NCBI GenBank assembly: GCA_018287875.1
Contig: JAGVVL010000002.1
Location: 6,448,001 to 6,512,000, forward strand
DNA length: 64,000 nucleotides
Direction: 5' to 3'
Source of the DNA: Nigrospora sphaerica
Taxonomy: Eukaryota; Ascomycota; Sordariomycetes; Amphisphaeriales; Apiosporaceae
This document shows positions 1 through 10,741 of the stretch, piece by piece (positions within the stretch are counted from its first letter, which is position 1; each line of letters opens with the position of its first letter). The notes beneath the pieces were generated by a model that was given only the letters and a program-made list of their open reading frames with translations, did not search any database and was not told where the DNA came from. The translations under genes and the position numbers were made by a program.

Positions 1-763
1 TTCCGACTTGGACGTATCGATGATGCGCTTCTTGATATCGGCCGCTAGGCTGTAGAAGGCCTTGTCGATGTTGATGTTGCTCTTGGCCGAGACCTCGAGG
101 AAGGGGATGCCAAGCTCTTTGGCCAGAGCCTCGCCCTGTTCCGTCGATACGACGCGCTTGTCCTCCCAATCGCACTTGTTGCCGATCAAGATTTTGTTGA
201 CGCCCTCGGTGGCATGCTGCTCCACGTTGGCGAACCAAGTGCGGATGTCTATTGTTCACGTCCATTGTGAGTCGATGCTCCTATGCACTTCCCAGGGGGG
301 GCGGGGCAGGGGGGGGTGGGGGGGTAAGGCTCACTATCAAAGGATCTCTGGTCCGTCACATCGTACACCAGGAGAATGCCCATGGCACCACGGTAGTAAG
401 CTGTCGTGATGGTGCGGAAACGCTCCTGACCGGCCGTATCCCAGATCTGGAGCTTGACCCGCTTGCCGTCCAGCTCAATGGTTCGGATCTTGAAGTCGAT
501 GCCGATGGTGGTGATGAAGGAGGGCGTGAAGGAGTCCTCACTAAAGCGCAGCAGACAGCATGATTTGCCTACGCCAGAGTCGCCGATGAGAAGCAGTTTG
601 ATCTGTAGAAGGTGTACGGTCAGCCAAAGCGCTTGCCCATGCACCCCTCGAGGGTTGCGGTTGGGGACCGATCGCGGACGGGGGAGTGGCACGAGGACGA
701 GTGCCGATAGCTAAGTGCCGAGGACCGACGTACTAAGAAATCATAGTTCCTGTTGCCCGACAT
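1..763 (-). CDS. sec4: Sec4/Rab8-type Rab GTPase, C-terminus cut by window edge
   Basis: Small GTPase of the Sec4/Rab8 branch, which in fungi brings Golgi-derived secretory vesicles to the plasma membrane through the exocyst. Three exons are readable: 763-734 (ten codons), 602-335, and 248 to the window edge, with GT-AG introns between them. The start MSGNRNYDF and the uninterrupted frame across both junctions fix the model. Visible motifs are the P-loop GDSGVGKS (residues 17-24), switch I TTIGIDF, switch II WDTAGQE, the guanine-binding NKCD and the SAK loop. The N terminus resembles Sec4/Rab8 more than Ypt1/Rab1. The hypervariable tail and the prenylated cysteines lie beyond position 1. The second intron carries a very C-rich tract on the coding strand. 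Identity is sure at family level; the Sec4 assignment is strong but rests on recalled sequence patterns. Confidence 0.93.
295..324 (+). repeat. G-run tract in sec4 intron 2
   Basis: Four or more runs of G within 30 bases on the + strand, which is the template strand of sec4. The intron on the coding strand is therefore a C-rich pyrimidine tract. The + strand fits the simple G-quadruplex pattern. Function is not shown. Confidence 0.6.
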
Positions 764-2767
764 GGTGTCGAAATCTGAGGCTCTGGGGCCAAAGTTGGGG
801 GAGGCAGTGGTGTTGGTGGGGGTGATGTCTCAGCAGCGGCGGTGACGGCGGGCGGGCGGGCAGCGGCGGCGGTCGCAGTCGTGACAGTGGGCGTGTTGGC
901 GATTTGGGCGCTGGCGGCGGTGATGAGAAGGCAGGCTACGATGCGACAATGTGCAGAGGTAGGGGTAGGTTGTCGATGGATGATGATTAGTAGCGGCGTC
1001 GCAAGTTTGGCGTCACGGGTTCGTGAGAGCAAGCGTACGGCTGTGTAGATTAGGGAGGTCCAGTCACGCAGCCCGTAGCCGTGCAACCAAGAGCAAGCCG
1101 GAGACCGAGACGTGGGTGCGCGCTTGTACGAGGTACCTAAGCTACTACTCCAGGTGCTGCTTGTGCTTGCCCGCTTATTTGCCAACCTTGGGTACCGACA
1201 CAGGCAAGGTACATCTACTCACTACTAAGGAGGCAGGGAGTCTCAGATCCGATCCGGCAGGAAGGTCCTGGACTGCCCGCCTGGCCTGGTTCTGCTTCTG
1301 CTTCTGCTTCTGACTTGGTCGGGGGGGTTTGGCAGGCGGTCACCACTGCGAGTGTGGATGAACGGCCAGGATGTGGGATGGACTGGTGGTGGATGTGCCC
1401 AGTGCTGCTGGAGCGCCGTCAGTCAGACGGCGATTGACGGAGGTGGATGGTTGGATGGATCGGGGGGAGGAGAGAGGGGAGGGGGGCCCAACGCCGCACT
1501 TGCTAAGCTGTATTGGGGCCTAGAACGGGGAGGGGATGACGACGAGTAGTACCGTCGTCTTATACTAACACCCTAGGTATCTTTGTTTTTGTTTTTTTTT
1601 ATATTTGCCGACTCCCATTACATCTATACCTGGTAGGCCGCGCTCCAGGGTCTGATCTGAACGCGCTGCTGGGCCACCTATAGAAAGAACCCTAAGGAGC
1701 TTACGTATCCAAAGGGTATGTACATCCACCTACACACCGTACGTACTTGACTGGCTTGACCGACAGATACACTGATTCACCAGCCGATCTACCAAGGAGA
1801 AGGAGATGACACGACGCCCTGAGCAACAGACGAAACGGAACGCACGGGGCGAAGACAGACAACAATCCAGGCACAGCGCCCTCTCTCCTTCCTATCTTCG
1901 CTAGCCACCATACACACACCGGTTCGAGCATAGGAGGCGGGGGGTCCGTTCACACTGCCTCGGCTTCCGGCCTGCCCGTTTCAACGGACGAGCCGTCAAG
2001 GTCTTGGTAACGTACCTGTCTGCTCCTCCCAGGGCCCGCCATCACGGACGCGGCTGATGTGGCCTTTTCCCATGAGGCTGCACAGAGAATCCCGACCTCG
2101 TCGCAAGGCTAGCTGGACCTTTATCTCCTCACACATGCCCGGCACCCTCCATGTGAAGTAGTTGTACACCCCCCTCACCCCCTCTAAAAACGAGCACAAG
2201 GCGAACCCAGGCCAACCACGGCCGGCGCGAGCCCATCCCGCCTTTCCATGCGATCGCCACACCGCTCGGCGCATCCATACCTTGACTTCTCATTCGCGCT
2301 ACCCTCCTGCGACCGGGCCTTTCCCTGATGGACCCGGCACGTTTAACATGCGGGTTGGGCACCTTGTTCTCTAACACTGCCGAACTACTCGTTACGCATT
2401 AGGCAAAGGCGTTTGAGGCCTTCTTAGTATGCCGATTCAGTTATCGCTGTCACGTACCTAACATTCAGTAACGCTGTTTCGGCTGTGCTACCACGGAACA
2501 TAAATCGGCCAACAATCTCTTCTCGTCCCTATCCTCCCAGCAAACGCATGCATCCCACCTCTCATCCATGCGCCAGCACGCTTGCTATCATCTAAGACAT
2601 GTTTTGAAAAAGCAGCTATACCAAGATATCCCAAGGAGACAGCAGCTGTGGAGGAGGGATGCCGTAGCTCGGCTCCCTTCGCCTGCGTCCGGGTGCATTT
2701 GGCTTGCGGTGCTAAGTGGTATGGCGGCGAACACACAGCGTCGCTGCTCGCACATGGCTATGCGCTC
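764..2767. other. Spacer between sec4 and nca2
   Basis: No supportable gene. It must hold the sec4 promoter and 5' leader and the nca2 3' end. A short run of CTGCTT-like units sits near 1290-1312 and a T-rich tract near 1580-1602. Open frames here lack family features and look like chance frames in GC-rich DNA. Confidence 0.6.
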
Positions 2768-4883
2768 CTACCGGAGCCATTTGGAATACGCCCATCGGAT
2801 ACGGTCCAAGGCCCGCAGCTGCGACTGGATGCCCTTGAGGTTAGCGAGATCGTCCAGATCCTCCAGGAAATCCTTCACCACGTCTGTGGGCAGCAGTGTG
2901 AGAGCCAACCGTCGCAGCATGTGGACTTCGCAGACCAGCAAGCCGTGGTCCTTGTAGGGTAGGACGTTATTTGGGGATGGCGTGGCCTCGGCGAAGATAC
3001 GGTCGATGTTGCGGAGCACACGGATGCATTTGCCCGACTGTCGGTCCTGGCGAAAGCCTCTTCGCCCACCAAAGACACCGCGCAGATACTGGACGACGGC
3101 GATCGACACCATGACCCCGGGGGTCAGCCCAACGAAGCCGAACACGAGCTCCTGGCTTCTAAGCAGGGTATCGATGCCAGCCATGGCAACCTCGACGTCG
3201 ACCTTGGTCTTTTGCACCTGGATGAGCAACGTCCGGATCAGATCACCACGGACAACACCCATCAAGGGTTTGCGCAAATCCTTCTCGTAGGCGCGGAGAA
3301 TAGGCGTCAGGTCGCCCTCCTTTACTTTGGCCCGGATATCGGCGACCTGGGACTCGGAGAGGGAGGCCTGACCCGTGGCCGAGGCTGGTTGGTCGAGAGC
3401 AAAATCAACCACCATCCGCTCCAAGCTTTCCCTATCCGATTGCAAGCTGTCTCGGCTCATAATGGCAATCTCGCTGTTCGCGTCGTGGCGTATCGTGCCG
3501 ATGACCTTTCGCGTCGGCTCCACTACCCAGTTGAACCAGAACCCCCGGAGCGTTGCACCGAAGTCGGCGATCCAGTCTATAATGTCTTGCTGGCGGCGGA
3601 CGAGGATGCGCAGGATGGTAGTTGAGGAGAGCAGGAGAGCAGTAGCTGGGAGCCAGTACCTCACCATTCGCGAGGGCCGACCATGCTCTTGGACCAGGCG
3701 CCGAGTAGCATCCACATGGGCAGGCAAAAACCTTTCCAGCAGGTCATGAAGTCGTTTGGCAACGACAGCAGGCCGGTTGCAATCGTCTTCTTCCACGTGG
3801 ATCGAAAGCTCTGGGTCCTCGTCCACTCCGGCGAATACCTTGTCCTCGAAGTCGGCCACGTTAAGTTCCAGAACCAGGATATCCCGAAGGATCATGTCCA
3901 TGAGTGCCACGCTGCGCTCCACGACGCCCTTCCAATGTTGACCGCCAGAGAGGATAATGTCGCTCTTACTGTCATCAGTGCCGTTTCCGCTAAAGACGAG
4001 ACCCTCGTCAATGAGGACACCCAGCCCACTGGACGTCATCTCGCGGAGCTTCTTCAGATAGGCCTGCTTGTTTCGTGCCTCGGCACGGCAAAGCGCAACT
4101 GGAGACATGACCCGTCGCTGGATGTTGACCAATGACCTCTCGTGGATGCTCTCCTGGACGACTCCGTAGAAGCGCCGCCAGCTGTGTGCTACATGAGTGC
4201 CTATAGTAGCCGTTGTGCTTTCCGCGGTAGAGAGTCCCAGCCCTTCGGGGCCGAGCTTAAGACGGTGCATGGTGGCCTCATAGATTTCTTTGGTCCAGCC
4301 CCAAAAGCGTAGTGGCGATGTCTGCACCATATACAAGCTGCTGCTGGCGGGCGAGGAAAGCACATCGTCCCAGTACCAAATGTGATCGCCCAAGGGGATG
4401 ATCTGGTCGAGCAGCGTGTCCATAATGACGCCATAGCTCTGAACCGTGGCCTTACTGACAAGAAGCCACTCGAGCTCCGTCTCGTACTGTGTCACAGTCA
4501 AGTCCTCGGTGGCTTCGGCCAGCAGACTAGACTGGGCCAGGAGGCTCGTCAGCTGCCATGATGGCAGAACAGGGCGGGCTGCCGAGGCGGCAGAAAGCGC
4601 CTTGATAATGCGTAGCAGCTCCTTAACACGAGGCGTACTCAGACCAGAAGTGTTCTCTATCGCAAACTCGCCCTCGGGAACGGCTAAGTTAGTAAAGGGG
4701 ATGCGGTCAAGCTGTGCGTCCAAGCGCCGGACTTGGCTGGTATCGCGGCATCAGTAATGGCCCTAGCACGGAGAACGACGAGGAGGAGGAAGGGGGAAGG
4801 GGATGGAGAGGTAGTGGTGGCGGTGGCGGTGCTTGTAGATGACGACGGCGTTGGTGAGAGACTCACTCGGCAACCACGGACAT
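2768..4883 (-). CDS. nca2: Nca2, nuclear control of mitochondrial ATP synthase expression
   Basis: Mitochondrial protein of the NCA2 family. The yeast member, with Nca3, is needed for proper expression of mitochondrial ATP6/ATP8. Exon 1 is 4883-4867 (MSVVA plus two bases), followed by a GT-AG intron (4866-4737) and one long exon 4736-2768. The join restores MSVVADQVRRLDAQ, a family-like start, so the first in-frame residues of the long exon are not the N terminus. The protein is about 661 residues. The C-terminal third carries the conserved NCA2 domain, including MGVVRGDLIRTLLIQVQK, and a hydrophobic segment around FGFVGLTPGVMVSIAVVQYL. A further hydrophobic stretch begins at WLPATALLL in the middle. 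The gene is divergent from erg25 across a 1.8 kb spacer. Confidence 0.9.
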
Positions 4884-6718
4884 GGTGTTGTCTGTCGGCC
4901 AGCCGATGCCAGGAAGTTCTTCTGCTGGATCGGCTGATGGTGGTGTGAATATTATTGTGGGTCAACACCGGGATACATCGCTGTCAGAACAGGCGAGTAT
5001 CGAATGATCTCCGGCTGGGAAGGAGCGGCAGTCCCGGCCGGTGTACAACCCCAGGCAGACGGCTCAGGGATGACAGAAATTGGCGACGAGGCCGCAACGG
5101 CTGATGCAGAACGGACGGTGCCGCGGACACGGTGAGCGAAAGACGACTCGGTCAAGCTGACTGACGTCCGCCTCGGGTGACTGGAGGAAAGCTTGGAAGG
5201 GTGAGGAGGGGAGGCCGTCAGCTGGCCCTTGCGATGATGGGGTTGGCTGGGCTGGCAGAGGCAGGGCTGGCCTCGGCAGGCAGGTTGGGTTGGGCAGAAA
5301 ACAACCCAGAGGGCGTGGAAGCTGCCACAAGATAGCTCCGAAACTGGCCGCTACTGCTAGTCTTTTTTTGGGGTCATGATTGAGGCCAGGTGCGCTTGTC
5401 GGGCAAACTGCGAGGCCTAGGGCCGGATTTCGGAGGCCTGGAGCGGCGGTCAAACACAAAAATTACATACTGCCCATATACCTGCCGTAGGGAACACAGG
5501 GCAGCTGGACATATATTTTTTTTAATCAGAGGCATGGGAAATCGTTCGGTACGCAAAAGTGAATTCGATTGAATGGAACCATAGAGCTGGGCCGTATCGC
5601 GCTGTAGTCGAGACCCTGGTCGTCGTCCGATTGGAGTGTACAACTACGGAGTACTACAAGTCGCTCACGTTTCCTAACCGTTGCTGGGTAAGACATTGAT
5701 GTTAACGGCTGGCTTCCAGGTTTACCTGAAGGTTCCGCCGCAGGATGGGGGCTGGAAGTGCAGGGAGAAAGTTTATCCGACGAACAGAGTCCCATAAGGC
5801 AGGTCGCCAGGTCTTCCCAAACTAAGTAAGAATCATTGCTACTCCACGGGTAGTCCGACCGTACTTTAGGTACATACCTACTGTACTAGGTTGATCGCTG
5901 GAGGGTTTGTGCATGCCTCTTTCCGTAACCAAATGAGCAGACAGCACCGGCGGGGAAAGGGATGAACGGTGGCAATCGTACGCTCTCTCCTTCGCCCGAG
6001 CCCCCTTACACGCCCTCCTGAGAAGTAGGTACGTAAACACGTATGCTCTCTACCAGCAGGCAAGAAGTGAGCAGCTAGGTAGCGGCCCGTTGGTTACAGG
6101 CATGGGAATGGCGCGACAGCTTGCTCGTGGGGTGCGTGGCCAGTACGCGTCTTTCTAGAAGCCGGTACCTGAACGAGCCTGCCACCATCGAGGAACAGCG
6201 GTCGCCCGAAGTGGCTAGGCCCATCGCAAACCCGAATACGCAGACGATCTAAACCCAAACCAGCCCGCTCGACGCCACCTCGTGGCTCAATCGAGGACGC
6301 GCCGCCGCAAATTCCGCGCAGTTGTTGGCTCTGTTGAACGGGGTGGGTGGGGCCGGAAGACGGAAGCTCTCATTAGCATCTGGCATGATTGACAGGGATG
6401 TGGCGCGATAGGCCTTGCCAGCACCCATATCCCCTGATTTTGACCCCTTCTTTTTCCTCATTTCCAAACGTTGGCAGTGGAAAACCCTCGTTCTCCTATC
6501 GCCTCCCACCGACTTCGGTTCTGAAAGATCGTTCGAGACGGGATCCTCAGTTCCGTGCCATCTCTTGCCACGCCCTCCCTCCCCTTCCTTAGTTTATAAG
6601 CCTGCGCAACCACGGCTCTGTTTCCTTCCGTGCAGGCTGGCCGGGTCCCTTTCCATCCACTCCTCAATCCGCCCACCGTCCCGACGACGCAAATCGCGAC
6701 GCACTAGAGCCGGACGCC
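4884..6718. other. Divergent promoter region of nca2 and erg25
   Basis: No supportable gene. It contains several TAGGTA/TACCTA-type motifs (for example near 5866-5890 and 6026) and a TATA-like TTTATAAG at 6593-6600, about 120 bases before the erg25 start. I found no recognisable sterol-response element by eye. Confidence 0.5.
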
Positions 6719-7837
6719 ATGGCTACCATGTATGACCCTTCTAACCTCCTCCCGGCACCCATAGCTTTTGCATCGCGCCGACGGGCGATACTGACCGGCC
6801 TGCTTATTACAGAAACGCCACGTTGGCGGGCACCTTTACCGCCTCTAACACCTTCTCCGGAGTCTTCGACGAGGTTACTAAACAGAATGTCACGTTCAAC
6901 ATTGTCGAGCGTCTTTGGGCGGTGGGTTGACCCGGATGCCGTACAATCGAGGTGCGACTGCCGAGCTGACTCTTTCCTACAGTCTTGGTACCTCTGGATG
7001 CAGAACGACGTTCTGGCGACGGGCATCATGAGCTTCGTCATGCACGAGGTCGTGTACTTCGGCCGATGCATCCCCTGGATGATTATTGATCGAACTCCGT
7101 ACTTCAACAAGTACAAGATTCAAAACGTAGGCCTATCCGCCTCGCCTGCCTGGTGCGCGCAGCCCTGCTGACTACATCCGCAGCAAAAAATTCCGACCCT
7201 CAAGGAGCAGTGGGACTGTGCCAGCCTCGTCCTGCTGAGCCACTTCACCGTCGAGTTGCCCCAGATCTGGCTCTTCCACCCGATTGCGACTTACTTCGGC
7301 ATGGACTACGGCGTGCCTTTTCCCCCGATCTGGAAGATGGCCATGCACATCGCCGTCTTCTTCGTTCTTGAGGATACCTGGCACTACTGGTTCCACCGCG
7401 CTCTGCACTACGGTCCCCTATACAAGAACATTCACAAGCTTCACCACACCTACTCGGCTCCTTTCGGTCTGGCTGCTGAGTACGCTTCGCCCCTGGAGGT
7501 CATGCTCCTTGCTTTTGGCAGTGTCGGCGCTCCCATTATCTGGGTTTCCCTGACCGGTGATCTGCACCTCTTCACCATGTACATGTGGATCGTCGGCCGT
7601 CTCTTCCAGGCCATAGATTCTCACAGCGGCTACGATTTCCCGTGGAGTCTGCGCCATTTCCTGCCCTTCTGGGCCGGAGCCGAGCACCACGACGTTCATC
7701 ACGAGCGCTTCATCGGAAACTACTCCTCGAGCTTCCGCTGGTGGGACTACATGCTCGACACCGAGTCAGGCCCCGAGGCTGCCAAGCGTCGCCGCGACAG
7801 AAAGCTCAAGGCCCTCAAGGCCAAGAAGGCCCAGTAA
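6719..7837 (+). CDS. erg25: Sterol C-4 methyl oxidase Erg25
   Basis: Endoplasmic reticulum di-iron oxygenase that starts C-4 demethylation in ergosterol synthesis, working with Erg26 and Erg27. The model has four exons: 6719-6729, 6813-6921, 6983-7126 and 7184-7837, giving about 305 residues, the usual family length. Exon 1 is only 11 bases; splicing at GTATGA (6730) to TTACAG (6812) gives the start MATINATLAG, which continues cleanly into the conserved [15 protein letters not shown]. The three histidine clusters of fatty-acid-hydroxylase proteins are visible: [14 protein letters not shown] and HHDVHH. The C-terminus is lysine-rich and ends KAKKAQ, as in ER-retained membrane proteins. Reading straight through without the first intron gives an unrelated N terminus and a frame that does not reach the conserved part, so the short exon is preferred. 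Confidence 0.93.
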
Positions 7838-8458
7838 ATTGCCAGCAAGGCTCTCCTCAGTGGACTCTAGCCTTGAGGAGGTGAGCAAGCCCTGGGTCCA
7901 GAAGACGAGTTGCCTGCAAGCTCCGTCTCCGAATAACGAATGGGGATTATAATGATGCTGGAAGCCAGCGCCACGAATGACGGAGTGGCATCGATGAAAA
8001 TGTGATTGCATGGTGTGGCGTATCAGGGGCACCTTGTCGTTCGCTTAGATTCTGTACATAGATTTTGGGCGGCTAGCTTGTATACATGTTTAATACTGGG
8101 GCGCCGCCTCAGGCGCGAATGGGTAATGAGCACCTTATCACAGATGGCTAATGGGCTTTACATGGCTTAAGAGACATTCATTCACGGCTGTTCTACCTAC
8201 ACTTCAAATCGGTTTCTCGTGCATCTTTTACCGTTTGGAGTACTGCGGAAAACACTGCTACATGGGTGGCTTGGGGATTTCCATGTTCCTAACTAGGAAC
8301 CTCGAACACCAGGAGCTTGTATAAGACCCATGTGCAGGGCGTTCAATGTTTAGTAAACGCGGAGAAGAGTTTCAATCGCCAATGGCGGGCAGAGATGCAA
8401 GGAGGCCATAGACGAAGTCAAGCCGTGTCGGAGCCTGAGGCGTAGAGGGCACCATGTC
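7838..8458. other. Convergent 3' spacer of erg25 and the pterin dehydratase
   Basis: Nothing gene-like seen; the two flanking genes both end here, so it should hold both 3' untranslated regions. Confidence 0.6.
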
Positions 8459-9625
8459 TCAGTGCTTGGGCTTCGGTGCACAACAGTCTCCGGCACCAGC
8501 GGTTACCGTGTCGGCCAGATGCCTCATCTGGCAGCTGCTGCCGGTGTCCTGTTGCGGCTCAACGACCTCGCCAAAATCCTTGGCAAGAGAGTCGCAGATG
8601 GCGGCCAGTTCGACATCTTTGTCGGACAGACCCTGGGGGTTATGGGTGGTCCAGCGGATGAACGTAACATTATAGACCTGCCGAGACGGTGGGTTAGCTC
8701 GAGTTTGGCAGTACCGGTGTCATCACGGGCTGCTGTCTCATAGACTTGGAAACGCCCAGAAAGTTTGCATCGGGTGGCGGGATGCGGATGGGTATGTAGG
8801 TGGCCCAGGTAGGCGAGCGAGCAGATACCGCGAGCTGTGCCGAGGAGCTAACTGTATACGCGTTTCGCAGCGACCACTGAGTGGCAAAGCCAAGACCAGG
8901 TACAGATTTCCTCCGTGTACCTGCCCGCCCGTCCCTTGGCTTGAGATGGGGGGGGGCAAGGCTCAGGGGCATGACTCAGCGCCAGTACCGTTGGCGGTTT
9001 CCTGGACCGCTTCCTGTCGGCGACCGGGAGTCTGATAGGGGCCCGTATAACCTTGCAGGTGGACCCGGAATATCTCGAAGGTGGTGTTGGCAAAGCGGTA
9101 GTCACTCACGTTGGACCATTCCGGGTGGTGGTTCTTCAACTTGCACTGCAGTGACACAGCAGTCATGAAGTCCTGTGATGACGTCCAGTTGATCAGACTC
9201 GGGCCACTTGATGTTAGGTGAAAGGCGAGGGGGGGGTTTCGAGGCGTGATTTTGACCCCGGTCGACTTCACCAGCACACATACCCAGGTTTTCGCAAAGG
9301 TCTTGAACTTAAAGCTTCTCTCGATGCCTTCTCCGCTGCTGATCAGCTTCCAGCGGCCGCCTTCCGAGGCCAGCAGCGGGTGCAGCCTGGACGCCATGGC
9401 TGTCTCTTCAGAACCGGCAGCGAACTTAGGCTGCGGAGCGCCTGCCATGGTGGTGGCGGTGCGGAGGCGCTGGGCTGCCGGCTTCGGGCCCAGGTAAGAA
9501 GGCCGGATCGAGGCTGAACAGAAGCGCCTTGCAGGGAGGCGTTGACGGGATGATGGTAACAAGGCTCCAATGCTCGCCCGCCGTAGGGCGTGCACGTAGC
9601 AAGACCGGGCGGAGAACAGGTTCAT
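8459..9625 (-). CDS. Pterin-4a-carbinolamine dehydratase (PCD/DCoH family)
   Basis: Enzyme that dehydrates 4a-hydroxytetrahydropterin to recycle pterin cofactor; its exact role in fungi is unsettled. Exons are 9625-9284, 9172-9110 and 8677-8459. The signature NHHPEWSN ends exon 2 and continues as VYNVTFIRWTTH after a 432-base intron, exactly as in the family; the first intron (9283-9173) joins FAKTW to DFMTAV. Length is about 207 residues from the first ATG. There are two plausible starts. ATG 9625 adds a basic, Ser/Ala/Arg-rich leader (MNLFSARSCYVHALRRA) that looks like a mitochondrial presequence. ATG 9448 gives a compact protein starting MAGAPQPKF, of about 148 residues. The short C-terminal tail after the domain contains a Cys pair (GDCCAPKPKH). 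Family identity is sure; location in the cell is inferred. Confidence 0.85.
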
Positions 9626-10741
9626 CGAGAGAGCACAGCGGTTTCGCCTCGGCAGCGGCCAGTACAGAAAGATGTGCCGGTTGGTTTTCGAGAGGTGCCG
9701 ATGAAGGTAAGGTTCCCGGAAACGGGTCAAAGTGCCGGGTTATGTTGGTGGGCCTGGAGATTTGGATTATCGGCCGTGCTAGAGCCGCTTCTGCCAGCGT
9801 CGCCGTGAGTAAGCAGCCGCCCCAGCATCTCTCGGGAGTTGCTGCGACTAATCAGGTATCATTTTGCAACATACATGTAATCGACCTCGAGAACCAGGAA
9901 CCGGCGGAGGGGGAAGGAAACCGATCTCTCATGAAGCCCCTCATCACATCCGTGGCGTAATAGAATACGAGCACAGCGCGGCTTAATGATCGAGGGTGCC
10001 GGTACCGCACATTGGCCACACACACACCCTTTCCGCTGCCTAGGGCGTGATGCGAGCGGGGAGCCGCCATAGATCCCAGTCCGCCTCCTCAGCGGCAGCT
10101 CAGATGGTCACAACCACAGCGTGGGAAGAGGTAGGAAGCGTAAGGATACGACCTACAGTCAATCACCCTCCACTTAACCGAGGTCGAACTGGTGAGAGAG
10201 ACGGAGCAGAATTGTGACTAGCTAGGTACATAGGCATCTGAGTAAAAGACCAGAAGTGCAGCAGCAGCTACTGGGCTTGTGAATCCTGCAAACTACCTAC
10301 CTACTTCTTACGCACGCAAGAATCATCGCCGTGTTGGAGAAATATGCATGCTTAGGTAAAGTACTCAGCCAGCTCAATTTCTCTCTTACCAACTTGCTCT
10401 ACCTCACGTACTCACTCATCTATCCCTATCTCTCTACTTACCCTTTATGCGGGGCCTTCTGCGCCGCATCGTCGGCTGCAGCTAACCACTACCAACATCT
10501 TTCCTAACTAGGTAGGTTGCAATGCGGAAGGTCAGCCCTGTGTGATAGGTAACGCTCCGATGGATACGAGCCCTCCTCCCCTCTTTCTCCCCTCGCGCAC
10601 CTTCATCCAGCGCCGGTTGCAGCTCTATCCCGCACCGCCGTCCTGAGGGTATTCCTTTCCTTTTCGATCCCCCATAGAATCCCGTATCCAACGGCCACTG
10701 TTCAAGGTACTACAAACCAGGCCTCCTGGAACCCTTCCACA
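9626..10741. other. Divergent promoter region, pterin dehydratase and amidohydrolase
   Basis: No gene seen. Several CTAGCTAGGTAC / ACCTACCTAC motifs lie between about 10,215 and 10,515. The stretch 10,380-10,450 is pyrimidine-rich. Confidence 0.5.
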
